Source of the DNA: Heliocidaris erythrogramma
Taxonomy: Eukaryota > Echinodermata > Echinoidea > Camarodonta > Echinometridae
Length of the DNA: 64,000 nucleotides
Reading direction: 5' to 3'
Assembly: GCA_025617745.1 (NCBI GenBank)
Contig: CM046856.1
Location: 32,172,208 to 32,236,207 of the forward strand
Shown: piece after piece, positions 44,060-55,065 of the stretch
Position numbering within the stretch: the stretch's first letter is position 1
How the letters are laid out: every line of letters starts with the position of its first letter
Translations under genes and position numbers: made by a program
Notes under the pieces: model-generated
Database searches by the model: none
Seen by the model: only the letters and a program-made list of their open reading frames with translations
Told to the model about the DNA's origin: nothing

Positions 44060-46526
44060 TAGGGGAGAGCGGAGTCAGTGAAGTGGGACAAGAATCGTGA
44101 TTTGGCACTTCTAAAATATTCATTGTAGCCTTTCCATTTGTACATGGTAAATAATATTATTAGGCGACAAAACTACTATTTGACACATTCCCTATATTTT
44201 TAGTTTTTATGCAAATAATCATAAGGGTGAAGTGGAACATGCGGGGAGAAATGGGACAAAACTCTTCAAAATGCTAAAAAGACCTTTCTTTATGGTAGTT
44301 GTCTAAAATAAGTGCTGGGAATGAAAAAGGTAATATATCACTTAAAGTAGCTATCCTTGCTGATTTTGAGTTGTACATGAACCATTGAGAAATGTTCCAG
44401 TCAGGAAGATATTTTGAATCCAAATCCTAAATTGATTTTCTTCATTACCTAAAATCCCATATGTGACGAAAAATATAAAGTTGGTGTTTACATGTATTAT
44501 AAAAATTAAATCTTTATGATGCTTTTAAATTGTCTGGTTTTGCTTAACAAAAATCTATTTTCTTGGGTTTGCCAAACAGAGCAGAACATAATATATGCAG
44601 CATGCATTCTGACTTTTCAAGTCCATTATCCGAAAGCAGGTGAATGCATAGTTTGCCGCTATAGATGCTCAGGGAAGAAGCATCCATAAAATTTGAATTA
44701 ATTTGCTCCGTCCCATACGTCCAGTATCGAGAAAATAGAATTCTATTAAGCGAATATCGATTTTCAACAGAAATATATAAGGAAATCTTCAGTTTAAAAA
44801 TAAATTGACATATCTATTCTATATTTTAAATCTCAAATGGGTTTTTAATTTTGAAAAACGCAATTGAGCTAGCATTTGGATTAAGAAAATCTTCTTGTAC
44901 ACATAAACAAAATGGCAGCCACATGTGCTGCTAGCAGACGATACATATTGCTAGCAGATGGTAAATTTTGCTCAGAAAATCTTGATTCGTATCGATCTCG
45001 TATATTTTGACGCGAAGCCATATAGTCTAACAAGTAAGAATAAATAACACCTTTGAACACTATCATCTTTATTTTTGAGCGTAATTCTCCTTTAAGAACT
45101 GGGCATGATCCTGACATCTGGTCAAAAATTAGAGACCGCACTTATAAAAGCTTATAGTCTCAGCTATAACATACTAAAATCTGGAAGAAAATAGACCAGA
45201 AACAACTGAAATACAGCTCAGAGAACTATGTCATGTAGATTCATGATTCGAAGAAAAAAATCATCTTCCATAGACATAACACGCAAATAGCGAAAATTCT
45301 GACATGGCATCTTTAATTGAAAATTTCACTGTGATGACGTCATCAAAATGAAAAATGTAGGAAATTGCCTCAGATACAACATATAAACATCTGGGCGAAA
45401 AACGACTAATAATTACGCATCTAGAGCCAAATTTGCATAAATGTGATGACATCAAAACATGAAAAATGGAAAATTTGTGTTCTGGCGCGATTTTGATGAC
45501 GTTATAAGGTTTATAAGGGTCAAATGATAAATTAAATGAAATCTGTGATTCATACCCTACCTGATGATGACAAAAAAATTTGGGGGTCAACGGACTATCT
45601 AACGAGCTACAGTGAATTTTGTATAGGCATGTTTTTGCCCATATATGGCCTATAGTGAGTGACCCGCGCCTGCTGCAAACTTTGACGGACGATAATTTCC
45701 TTATCAATGGTCGTAGAAAGATAGAAAAGGTATCAAATTGCTCAGAATTTTGTGTTCTATGAGACTAAAATGGCGGGTTTAGGCTCCGTCATGGTGGAAT
45801 ACGGGAAAACGCGCACGCACCCGTGAACACGCGCAAAATGACCTGAAACGTGTGCAGACTTGATCCTACATGATTTTGATCATTTTTAAAACTTGACGCG
45901 CGCGTACGCGCACGTCCTGACCTCTAGATGACCTGTGAGGACATGACTTGATGACCCGTCAAGTGAAATTTATGTGATGTGACTATAGTTGATTCTTGAT
46001 GATCGATTATAATCGATCTTGTAAATTTACAAAATGGTGTCTTGATGACGTCACGATGACCTGATAACTTCCAAAAGCTTAATGGACCATGTCCATGATT
46101 GACCTCATACACGACATGAAACTCGATGATATTGACCTGGCCGAGTATGAGATTTGGTGGCCACAACAATTTGTAATAAAAAGAAAGAAATTAAGAAAAT
46201 TCTGACAAAATTAAAAGGAGGTCTGTCATAAATGACAGACCACCTAATTATAGGGTCATATAAGACATATGCTGTATGCGGGGTGTTCACTATACTTGCA
46301 TACTTATTATATATTTGACAATGAATGATGAACAATTAAAAAAATGTGGTAAAAAAAAGTGAAAATTAAACCTACAAGCAAAATCGCAGTAAGGCTGTGG
46401 AAGTAATTGTGAACATTGATAGTTAAGACCTTTCGTAGGATTCCAACTAATTTTGAAAATGTTATATTTTTAGTTAGAGGTGGTGTCCCAGTTCTCCCAC
46501 GTCCCAATTCAACCCGCTCTCCCCTA
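44060..46526. mobile_element. 2.5-kb TIR element, TAGGGGAGAGCGG ends
   Basis: TAGGGGAGAGCGGAGTCAGT at the left corresponds to the reverse complement of TTCAACCCGCTCTCCCCTA at the right, with further GTGGGACA / TGTCCCA matches inside each end. It contains a nested subfamily B MITE (44342-45095) and a region with CRE-like GATGACGTCA words near 45335 and 46042. The 148-residue minus-strand frame at 45261-45707 shows no known domain and is taken as chance. Confidence 0.7.
44342..45095 (-). mobile_element. TTAAAGG-ended MITE, subfamily B, copy 4
   Basis: Same orientation as the copy at 40921-41785; its right end is GCGTAATTCTCCTTTAA. The left terminus is shortened (CTTAAAGTAGC). More diverged than copies 2 and 3. 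Nested in 44060-46526. Confidence 0.75.
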
Positions 46527-46855
46527 TTCCTTTTTTCTTCCTGGGGAAAAATTACTAACGGGGAAAAATTACTGACGGGGAAATATTTCGCCCCGCCCCA
46601 GCCTTTCGGACATTCCTGGTTCCGCCCCTCGCAATCAAGTATAATTAGCGATAGGCTTACTGAAAATATCAGCGATCCGCATGTAAATGATATAATGTAA
46701 ATGAAGAAAGAATATACATGTAATCCACCCGAATGGCAAAGTTTGGACCCTATATACAAGATTGGCAAGGAAGATGAAGAATGTCGCATACGAACAGTAA
46801 ATCTGTTATAGTGGTCATCTCTCTATTAAGTTCACCTCTCCATAGTAGTCACCTA

Positions 46856-47179
46856 TAATAAGCCAGTTCGGGGTTAGCGCATGGTACAAATGACCCCAAA
46901 TATCCACAGATATTTTAGACATGGAGGGTCCCTTTATGTGCACTTCAGAAAAATAACTCTGGGAGTGATAGAGGTGCCTCATGAATAGCTTTTGTTTCCC
47001 CCTTTAAAAAGAATACTTCCACCTGGATATCATGGAATGCACCATAAGTGCATAATTGAATAATGATTACATGACATTCATGAGCACATATCGAATATTA
47101 GTGTCAGTGGGTTTTAGAATTTGGTATAGATGACCTTTATCTGCTCATGCTCAGATTGCATCCCCGAAGTGGCTTATTA
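46856..47179 (+). mobile_element. TAATAAGCCA-ended MITE, copy 2
   Basis: Ends are TAATAAGCCAGTTCGGGG and CCGAAGTGGCTTATTA. It is the inverse of 35873-36195. A hAT-like element begins 13 bp after its right end. Confidence 0.85.
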
Positions 47180-47192
47180 TTATATGTATACC

Positions 47193-47415
47193 CAGTGGCG
47201 GATCCAGGGGGGCACAGCCGGCCCGTGCCCCCCTTTTGGAAGAGAAGTATGAATTTTGACCATAGACGATCCGCCATTTTCTAGATTGTGCCCCCCTTTT
47301 AGAGTGAGGACTTTTTTTTTTTTTTTTGCTTGTCAGGGAATTATGGAGGGAAACTGGCCCCCATAAACCCTGAGCGATTTTTGAAGGTTTGGCGAAATTA
47401 TTTTTTTGTGTCCCT

Positions 47416-47448
<33 letters not shown>

Positions 47449-47557
47449 TGCTGAGCGACTTTTGGAAAAGCTGGCGAGACCATAAAAATACGGTCTACCT
47501 TTTGACAAATTTTCATTTTTGTGCCCCCTCTTTAACTCAATCCTGGATCCGCCCCTG
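47193..47557 (-). mobile_element. hAT-like element with exact 8-bp target duplication
   Basis: Termini CAGTGGCGGATCCAGG and CCTGGATCCGCCCCTG are inverted repeats, flanked by TGTATACC on both sides (47185-47192 and 47558-47565). An 8-bp duplication is the hallmark of the hAT superfamily. The interior has GTGCCCCCCTTTT, TCAGGGAATTATGGAGGGAA and a very long C run (about 47418-47448). It is the best-preserved member of the CAGTGGCGGATCC group in the window. Confidence 0.85.
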
Positions 47558-47889
47558 TGTATACCTCTGAGAAGAAATAGATGTTGAGGAACTGGTCTCG
47601 AAACGTGGCCTGTCCATAGTGGTAAATTTTCCTGTATATACATCTAGACCGGGCTACCTTAACAAACAGAGATGACTGCCAACTGGAAATTATATGACTA
47701 GACTCATGGCAATAGATGCATACGGGGAAGTATCTTAGTCCAGAATTAAAACAGATTTCCAATTCTTCATTATATTTCAACAATCCAATTAATGGTGATT
47801 TTTATTTGAAATCATATATATTTCAAATATATAAAATATATAGACATATCAAATAAATGCATATCCCTAAGTCTTAGGGATTTGATTCG

Positions 47890-48142
47890 ATTCTATTCTT
47901 AGAGTGAACTGTTTTATTTTCAAATGTCGAAACGAGATATTGAACGTTATATTCATTCACAAGCCCGACCTTTTGGAATAGCCTACCTGAAGACATAAAA
48001 AGTTGCTCGACCTCATTGTCCTTTAAAAAACTTCTAAAAACTTTGCTATTCTCTTCTTAGCTACTTTTCTTATTGAATGCACTCCACAGAGTGGATTTGG
48101 CGCTATATAAATCACATTATTATTATTATTATTATTATTATA
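47890..48142 (+). mobile_element. L2/CR1-type LINE 3' end
   Basis: The frame PTFWNSLPEDIKSCSTSLSF followed by KKLLKTLLFSS and a stop is the typical C-terminus of L2/CR1-clade LINE ORF2. It is followed by GGATTTGGCGCTATATAAAT and an (ATT)n tail. Only the last part of the element is present, as expected for a 5'-truncated insertion. Confidence 0.85.
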
Positions 48143-48529
48143 AAATTCCAAAGGCTCATTTACGAGAGAAGGTTGTCTGTATTCCTAAGGTTAACGAATA
48201 AATCAAATGTCGCATTGAACAACCTTACTTCATATTTCTGAGACGCCCGTGGTCTAGTAAGTTCAGTAACTGTCTGCATTTGGGAAAGAAATCGCCGCAT
48301 TATCAGGTACCACAGAGGAAATGTAAAAACATAAACAAATAGCCAGATTCGTATATTAATACAGCCGCCGATTTTAAAATACCTAAGGAGGAACATTAAT
48401 ATATAACATTTGAAATGACGTGAAACAAAGTCAGTCTGAAAACTGTCTCTGTAAACACTGCATATCAACAACACAGATTACACATAATTACACTGGATTG
48501 TAGCCACAGCAAATACACCTTAATCCCTC

Positions 48530-48782
48530 TGGCCCGTATTCTGAACTCCAGTTTAACTTAAACCGCGGTCTAAGGTGGTTTAAACCCAGTCTAAAACTGC
48601 CCTTTGAACCAGAATTTTAGAAAATCACGTTCTGAAATCCGGTTTAACTTCACCTCCAGTCTAGTATGGCTTAACTTTGTACATAAATTTAGACGGGACT
48701 TACGGTTTAAGTCAGTTTTGATTAAAGCTCTGGTTTAACTTAGACTAGAGTTTAAGTTAAACCGGAGTTCAGAATACGGGCC
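48530..48782. mobile_element. foldback element, TGGCCCGTATTCTGAACTCC ends
   Basis: TGGCCCGTATTCTGAACTCC on the left is the exact reverse complement of GGAGTTCAGAATACGGGCCA on the right. Inner motifs GTTTAACTTAAAC and CTAGWCTAAGTTAAAC continue the palindrome. About 253 bp, arms nearly identical. Confidence 0.9.
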
Positions 48783-49869
48783 AATGTACTCTTAACCCTT
48801 TCAAGACAACTGACCACATTTTGTGGTTTGGCTCAATATGTTTTGATTCAGAGCTCTAAAAAATACACCAGATGCATGAGTAGAAAGAGCAAATTTTCTG
48901 CACATACTATTTCCATTTTAATTTCATGACCATAATTATTGCGTTTGATGCCACGACTTTTAAAAAGAAAAAGCTGTGAGCTCCTTCAATTGGCAACACA
49001 CTGAGAGGTTCAAAATCACTGTTTTTTAATCAAAATTGGCAGTTGTTTTTCAACTTTTCAACAAATTCCTATCCAAGTTTATTGTTTTCAAAGACATTAC
49101 ACCTTATTAGAACCATGTAGCACTAATAAGAAATTATTGTTGCCAATTTGAAGAACAAAATGTGATCAATTTAGCCCTTAAATAATTCCTGTCTTGAAAG
49201 CTATCATTCCTTGACATTGGCCCGTATCGATGAAAACTAGTAAAGGCCCAGCAAATGCCTTTAAAAAAAAATCCTTTTGCTTGCATCTTCAGATATTTCA
49301 ACCAAGTAGTTATGGTAGTTGCATCAAACATGTCAAAAGGAAAGGTTTTGTACACTAAAGCTTGCCAAATTAGTAAACGCCAATTTGAGAGGGAAGAATT
49401 TTCTTTCATTTTCTTTCATAAACAAGCTTTAACTTGGTATTTTGCAAGCTTCTCTCCTACGAGCTCACGCTTTACTTGCATGGACATGATGAAGATTATT
49501 TCTGCATATGGCTCTGTTTCAGATCAATGGTGTAACTTCCAAAATGGCTACTTTTCGACTTATACAACCCAAAGAAAATACATAACCCCCTTTGCTATAT
49601 ATCATTTGAAAGACCTCTAAAAGTGTTACCTTGGGTAGCATAACAAAGTTGTATGACCAAGCTGTTTGGATTTCGTGGCCCAATATGTGGTCCAAATTGT
49701 CCAATTTTGCTGGGACATTTTATACATGCATATTTTGAAAGTTGTTTTTTTTAACGAAGTTTCCCTAAATTCAAATGTTTATGATACCTGGATAAAAGAG
49801 AAGAGATGAAAGGTAATTGCCATCCCACTCACATTTTAATGTCTTTTGTTTTTCATGCGAGACAAAGTC

Positions 49870-50940
49870 AAAATGTTGCGCAATTGATAACGGACTGATC
49901 TACAGATGCCTGTGATTTGACTGGACATGGACATTTGAGAGTCGAACACAACACCAAGATTGCGACAAGATTTTGACAAAGAAACATTGTGACCAGAAAC
50001 AGAAATTGAATCAATATCCAATTTGTTAAGTTGAGATCTAGAACCAAAAATAAAAAATTCCCATTTACTTTGGTTTAAAAGTAAAGAATGTGACTTCAAC
50101 CAAATGTCGATGTCCATGATGCACATCTCCAGTTTATGCAGGGCTTGTGTGGCTGTGGTTTGGTTTGGTGGAAATGAAATAAATATCTGAATATCGTCTG
50201 CATATAAATGGTAGTAAACAGAATGACGTAGGAGAATATGCCGGAGCCCTGTTAATAAATAGAAAACAAAGTGGGCCCTCCAACAGAGGGGGACACCACA
50301 GACTAATGACCTGGATGACGAGGTTATGTCATTCAAAAGAACTGACTATGAATGGTAGGATAAATAAGACCTGAACCATTGTAAAGCCTTTCCCTTGATA
50401 CCTAGACTATAATCAGAGTGTTAACAAGAATAGTGTGGTCTACGGTGTCAAAGGCGGCAGATAAATCTAGGAGTAACATTGCTGTGACTGATCCACTGTC
50501 CATTTCCTGCAAAATAAAACTAGAAACATTAGTGAGAAGTGTTTCAACACTATGATGAGGTCTGTAAGCGGACTGTCATGGGTCTAGTAAATCATGTTCT
50601 AGCAAATAATCAGTGAGTCGGGAAAAGACAACTCTTTCGAGAATCTTGAACAAAAAAGGAAGATTACTGACTGGACGGTAATTTTTCAGAATTTCATGAT
50701 CAAGAGATGGTTTCTTCAACAAAGGGTGGATAAGAGCAGATTTCAGAGGTAATGGAACAGTACATGGCTTCATCCATGCTTTTGTTGATTATTTGAGTAA
50801 TGATCGGGGTGAAAGTAGACGCGCAGTCTTTTACAAGAACTGTAGGCAATGGATCTAAAGGGCATGATTTCGGCGGCAGTTTGCGAAGGAGGCGAAAAAT
50901 CTCATCCTCATCAGCATGTTGAAATGTCTCCTACAAGTGG
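49870..50940 (-). mobile_element. L2/CR1-type LINE fragment, reverse transcriptase region
   Basis: In minus-strand order: a segment ending PPKSCPLDPLPTVLVKDC, then LKSALIHPLLKKPSLD and ILKNYRPVSNLPFLFKILER (RT domain block), and further on YYHLYADDIQIFI with the catalytic YADD motif and LYADDIQI context. The reading frame is broken: a frame change near 50765, a stop where DPLLDP should continue into QSAYR (about 50576), and further interruptions before the YADD block. Both the N-terminal endonuclease and the C-terminal part are missing. Clade placed by motif resemblance only. Confidence 0.9.
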
Positions 50941-51012
50941 TGATAATTATCTTCATAATATATTTTTTTATTTTTCAAGAGTTTTTAGAGATTTTTTGTA
51001 GCCAATAAACTA

Positions 51013-51084
51013 GTGCCGGGCTGAGATTCGAACACTCAACCCTTGGATTGAGAGACAAGTGAATGAACCACTAGACCACGACAC
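51013..51084 (-). mobile_element. tRNA-like sequence, probable SINE head or pseudogene
   Basis: On the minus strand GTGTCGT pairs with the 3' CCGGCAC at six of seven positions. A-box TGGTCTAGTGG and B-box GTTCGAATC are present 33-35 nt apart. The anticodon arm does not fold into a normal 5-bp stem with 7-nt loop, so a working tRNA is unlikely. It lies just upstream of the LINE fragment 49870-50940 in the same orientation. Confidence 0.5.
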
Positions 51085-51554
51085 CTCCATTAGTTCAGAT
51101 TTGTACGAATTTACCAAGTTGTCCACAATAACCAAGGTTGCACGACAATTTTTTTGCAATTATGCATGTTAATAAAGTAATCCTCCATTTTTTTAATCGC
51201 AGAAGGCGGTTTGGTCCCCCATTCTTTAAACAGGAATATCGTACGATTCCCACTTGTACAATATTCTACATTATGTGATAACACTTTTTGGCATGGTATG
51301 CATTCACCTCATGTTATTCATACAGGATACTGGCATAGTATTTCGAGATATGATAAATGGTGCTTCGGATGTGACACATTAATGTTAACATGGAAGACCT
51401 AATCATTAAAGGGGCCTTGCACATTCTGTGGATACTGAACTGGTCAATACATTACACATCTCTAGTCACTACTACAAAATTCTCATTAAAATAATTTTGA
51501 AGTCTTGATTGATAAGTGATATAAATATAAACAAAATAGAAGTGGGTATATACA

Positions 51555-51605
51555 TGTACTTGTACATGTACTTGTACTTGTACATGTACTTGTATTTGTG
51601 CATGT
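51555..51605 (+). repeat. ACATGTACTTGT minisatellite
   Basis: About four units of ACATGTACTTGT with small variants. Confidence 0.85.
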
Positions 51606-53447
51606 AAAAACAAATCCTGATCTAACTTTTAAGTTATATGTATATCGATTCTTCACTAAAATTTTCCATTTTTCTGGTTTAAATGGACGACAGTAATTTT
51701 ACTTTCATTCCTGCAAATGATAATGTTTCAGCAATTCAAAATTCACAAGGAGGACAATAAATGGCTCTTTTGATTGTGAAATCCTGCACATAATTATGCA
51801 TATGAATGATTAATTATCAGGTCTTGCCTTTAACAATTTTGAATTAGGAGTAAACAAAGTGAGTAATACCCTCAAAGACCGTTAAAATTTCACGTGAACA
51901 ACCTGCATGTACTTGTCTTCAGGAACCATTCAAGTCTGATTCGAGGCACAGGGTTTATATGTGGTACATTGGCATATATTTGGTTAAATCACAGCCTTGT
52001 ATGTGTATGTCCACAAGTTTATGAGAATTCCTGTAAATTCAAAGTAGAGACATATGATATTTGCATTTCCATATAAATTCTTTCAAAAACAAAGTAAAGC
52101 AAACTATGATTATGCCAGTGTGTATTCATATTTTGCCATCTACATTTTGCCTACGAATTTTAAAAACATCAATTTAATACATGTATCTCTTAATCTCTAT
52201 CTTAATGAGTATGAAACATATTAAAAAAAAAAAAAAAAACATGAATACTAGTTTTCGATAACAGAAGTCATGAAGAAACAATCAAATTCAGAATACAGAT
52301 TTAACTTTAGTGGCACTGACTGTATTTGAACGATTTGAGGTACGATATTCAAAAGAAAATACTGTCCACAGCAGTAAATGCATATTGCTATGCCCTTCTT
52401 GATAATAAACTTTATTTCATATTACATTTTTGATACTATTAGCTATTATATGAGTTCTAACACACTTTATCATGTGCTTCTACCCTAAATAAAAGTACAT
52501 GTACATGTCGATGGCCTCACTCCCTTCGAGTTTCTAACGTTGATATTTTTGTTACATGTATATCTGAAGTACTCCTTTCGGGCTTTGAGAAACGCAACAT
52601 GTAATACGCAATTTTACGAACTGAAATACAAATACATGTACATTTCAGATTTTAGTACAAATTAAGAATCAATTCAATCATCAAGCAAAACATATGCATC
52701 TTCTGTGTGAAAACATATATCTCAGGCATTGTCTAATGCCGTCTTCAATATCCTATTTAAAGGATGGGGATCAAAGTGCCTTTTAGTTGTTTTCTGAAAA
52801 TGATGTAAAAATAGCAAAAACTAAACATTTTTCTCCATTTTTTCCTCCTTATTTTGAAGCATATAAAACAAGCATTAGAAAATGAAATTAATAATTACAA
52901 ACGTTATTCTTAGATTGACCCGAGACTCTAATTTGAGGTAGATAATTCAATTGCAAATTCAGTTTTTCTAAAGTTTGCTGCCCTCTACCAATCAGACTAA
53001 GCTCGGCCACTACTGTTTTCTTATAATTTGAACCCTGGGCAACATTTCTGCAAAAGTTTCAAAGTGAAAATCATAATTCTAAAATTTTGTCATTTTTTCC
53101 ACCTATAGTTATACCACTGATCTGGAACAGAGCCATATAGCATTGTCCTCACTATTTTTTTTAAAGGTAATATATAGCTGATATTTATCTTTAATTACAG
53201 AGATATAGATATTAAAAACATGAATGTAATCATACATAAGGCTGATTCGCCTGATTCAACAGCAGTACGTCAAATCGCTCTCTGTCGCCACTTTGGAAAG
53301 TGAGCAGGGAGAGAAACCCTTTTGACTAAGCTTATATTTATGCCTCGCTCGGCGCGCTTTTGTGATATTTCCCTCGAGGTGTATAACCCTATTGTAAACT
53401 CTCTAACAACACCAGCTGCAAACTCACGTGCCTGGCAAAGTAAGAGT

Positions 53448-53720
53448 CCTACACTATGAACACGGCGAACAAAGAAGCGGACAAAATATACAGCTCCTCA
53501 TTGTACCTTCCACACTTGGTCTGGTAGACAAAAGATCATCCCTTCATTGCTATTATGTAAAAATATGTAGAACAGATGTCACATGCATATCCACCTGTTC
53601 TACTTATTTTACATAATAGCAATGAAGGCATGTTCTTTTGTCTACCAGAACAATTGTGGAGGGTACAATTAGGAGCTGTATATTTTGTCCGCTTTCTTTG
53701 TCATCGTGTTCATAGTGCTA
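53448..53720. mobile_element. near-perfect hairpin element, 125-bp arms
   Basis: The left arm 53448-53575 and the right arm 53594-53720 are reverse complements at roughly 90% of positions (for example GCGGACAAAATATACAGCTC against GAGCTGTATATTTTGTCCGC), with a loop of about 18 bp. Both strands show short reading frames that mirror each other and are not coding. Confidence 0.9.
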
Positions 53721-54114
53721 GCTATATCATTTACTTGATAACCTTTTACTTGTACCCCAAGTAAATGCTTGTTTTTTTTAACTGGCCCATTATTTCTACG
53801 TTTTTTGTGGGTTTTTTTTAAGCTGCAAGCAAAAAGTTAGAAAATTATTTGCTAGGTTTTATCGATACCGGCCATTATTTTTTATCAGAATTCAAAATGA
53901 CGTTGTGTAGCAGTGGCATAGATACGAACACACTTTCTATTGCCAGTGGGTGATGATGAATAGATCACCCCCCCCCCCCCACTAACAATGGATAATTATG
54001 CGTGTCTATGCCCCGTGCTGTGTAGAACAGTATAGAACAATCGCATCGCCCCCAAAAGGTCACAATCTGCAATTATTTACTTAAGTGGTACATGATACTG
54101 GACAGGCCCGTAGC

Positions 54115-54155
54115 CGGGGGGGGGGGGGGGAGTCGGAAGACCCCCCCCCCCTTCT
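54115..54155. repeat. adjacent G run and C run
   Basis: CCGGGGGG... followed by CCCCCCCCCC, part of a repeat fragment that ends a few dozen bases before the LDLR-B exon 54338-54468. Confidence 0.7.
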
Positions 54156-54337
54156 TGGACTGAGGTCCGCTTTTCATGAAAAAATAAAAAACACACATAC
54201 CTTTAATCGGACCCCCTTAGCAAGGACCTAGGTCCGTATTGATTATGACAAAAAGGTCCACTTTTGCTAAAAACGACCCACCCCTTTAGAAACCCTGGCT
54301 ACTGGCCTGCTGGATTGCCTATAGTAATTATACCTAC

Positions 54338-54468
54338 CTGGAAACCCTGCAGGACATTGCTCAACTTGGAAAGACGATGCTCCTGATATAGTAGATAACA
54401 GCTGACGATTAGAACCATCTAACGCAGCTCGATAGACTGAGCTAGTCCTCACAACCCAAAATATGAAA
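54338..54468 (-). CDS. LDLR class B (YWTD) exon
   Basis: 131-nt internal exon; acceptor TTTCGACAG (entered in phase 2), donor CCAG|GTAGGTAT (phase 1). It completes the Asp codon left by the previous exon and encodes FIFWVVRTSSVYRAALDGSN, then RQLLSTISGASSFQVEQC, ending PAGFPG. FIFWV plus VYRAALDGSNRQLL is a clear class B blade (YWTD-like FIFW strand and LDGSNR turn). The phase match with 57728-57887 supports their joining. Confidence 0.88.
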
Positions 54469-54719
54469 CTGTCGAAATTGAACATTTAATATTTTAGTTA
54501 TACATGTCTTTAGCATTAGCAAGGAGTTGGCATTATATATATAAATATTACTGGCTTCATCTCTCCCCCCTTTTTTTTGAGGGGGGGGGGGAGGGGGTTA
54601 CTGTACATTCCTTTACGAAGTTCGTATCGGGATACACTGTGTATTCTGTTTACAATAATAAAGCTTAATAATTTTTTATAAAATCATAGTGGGTATATCG
54701 ATACATGTATCAACTATTA

Positions 54720-55065
54720 CAGGGGGCGGAACCAGGATTTTGTAGGGGGCACACAAATGCAGGATTGTCAACTGTGGGAAACTGCTTGGAGGGAGATTTT
54801 TTTCTTCTTCACTAACCCTCCAAAAGTCGCTCAGTGGGGTGGGGTGGGGGTTATGGGGTCCAACTGCCCTCCATTATTCTCTGACAAGCAACAAAAAAAA
54901 GAGAAAAAAGCAAAGAAAAAAGGGTTAATATCCGTTCTAAAAGGAGGTGGGCACAATCAAAATAAGGGGCACAATCAAAATAAGGGGGCACAATTAATTT
55001 ATACTTTTTTCAAAGGGGGGGGGGGGGTATGGGCAGGGATTCCCCCCCCCCTAAATCCGCCACTG
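54720..55065 (+). mobile_element. hAT-like element, CAGGGGGCGGAACC / ATCCGCCACTG ends
   Basis: Starts CAGGGGGCGGAACCAGGATT and ends AAATCCGCCACTG. The flanks AACTATTA and ACCTATTA agree at seven of eight positions, supporting an 8-bp target duplication. The interior matches the family (CGCTCAGTGGGG, CTCCATTATTCTCTGACAAG, A-rich run, GGGCACAATC twice). Confidence 0.8.

Larger units (their letters stand above)
43356..54337. other. 11-kb intron filled with repeats
   Basis: Holds the palindromic array 43485-43740, a T-rich/G-run stretch (43880-43995), the TIR element 44060-46526 with a nested MITE, the MITE 46856-47179, a hAT-like element 47193-47557, LINE fragments, foldbacks at 48530 and 53448, and a tRNA-like SINE. 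The stretches 48800-49860 and 51090-53430 are AT-rich with no recognised feature apart from an ACATGTACTTGT minisatellite. Confidence 0.6.

Noticed and set aside
43848-44081. Phenylalanine-rich frames
   Set aside because: Translation of a T-rich tract and a G run.
45261-45707. 148-residue minus-strand frame
   Set aside because: Lies inside a TIR element, no transposase motif or other domain seen; taken as chance.
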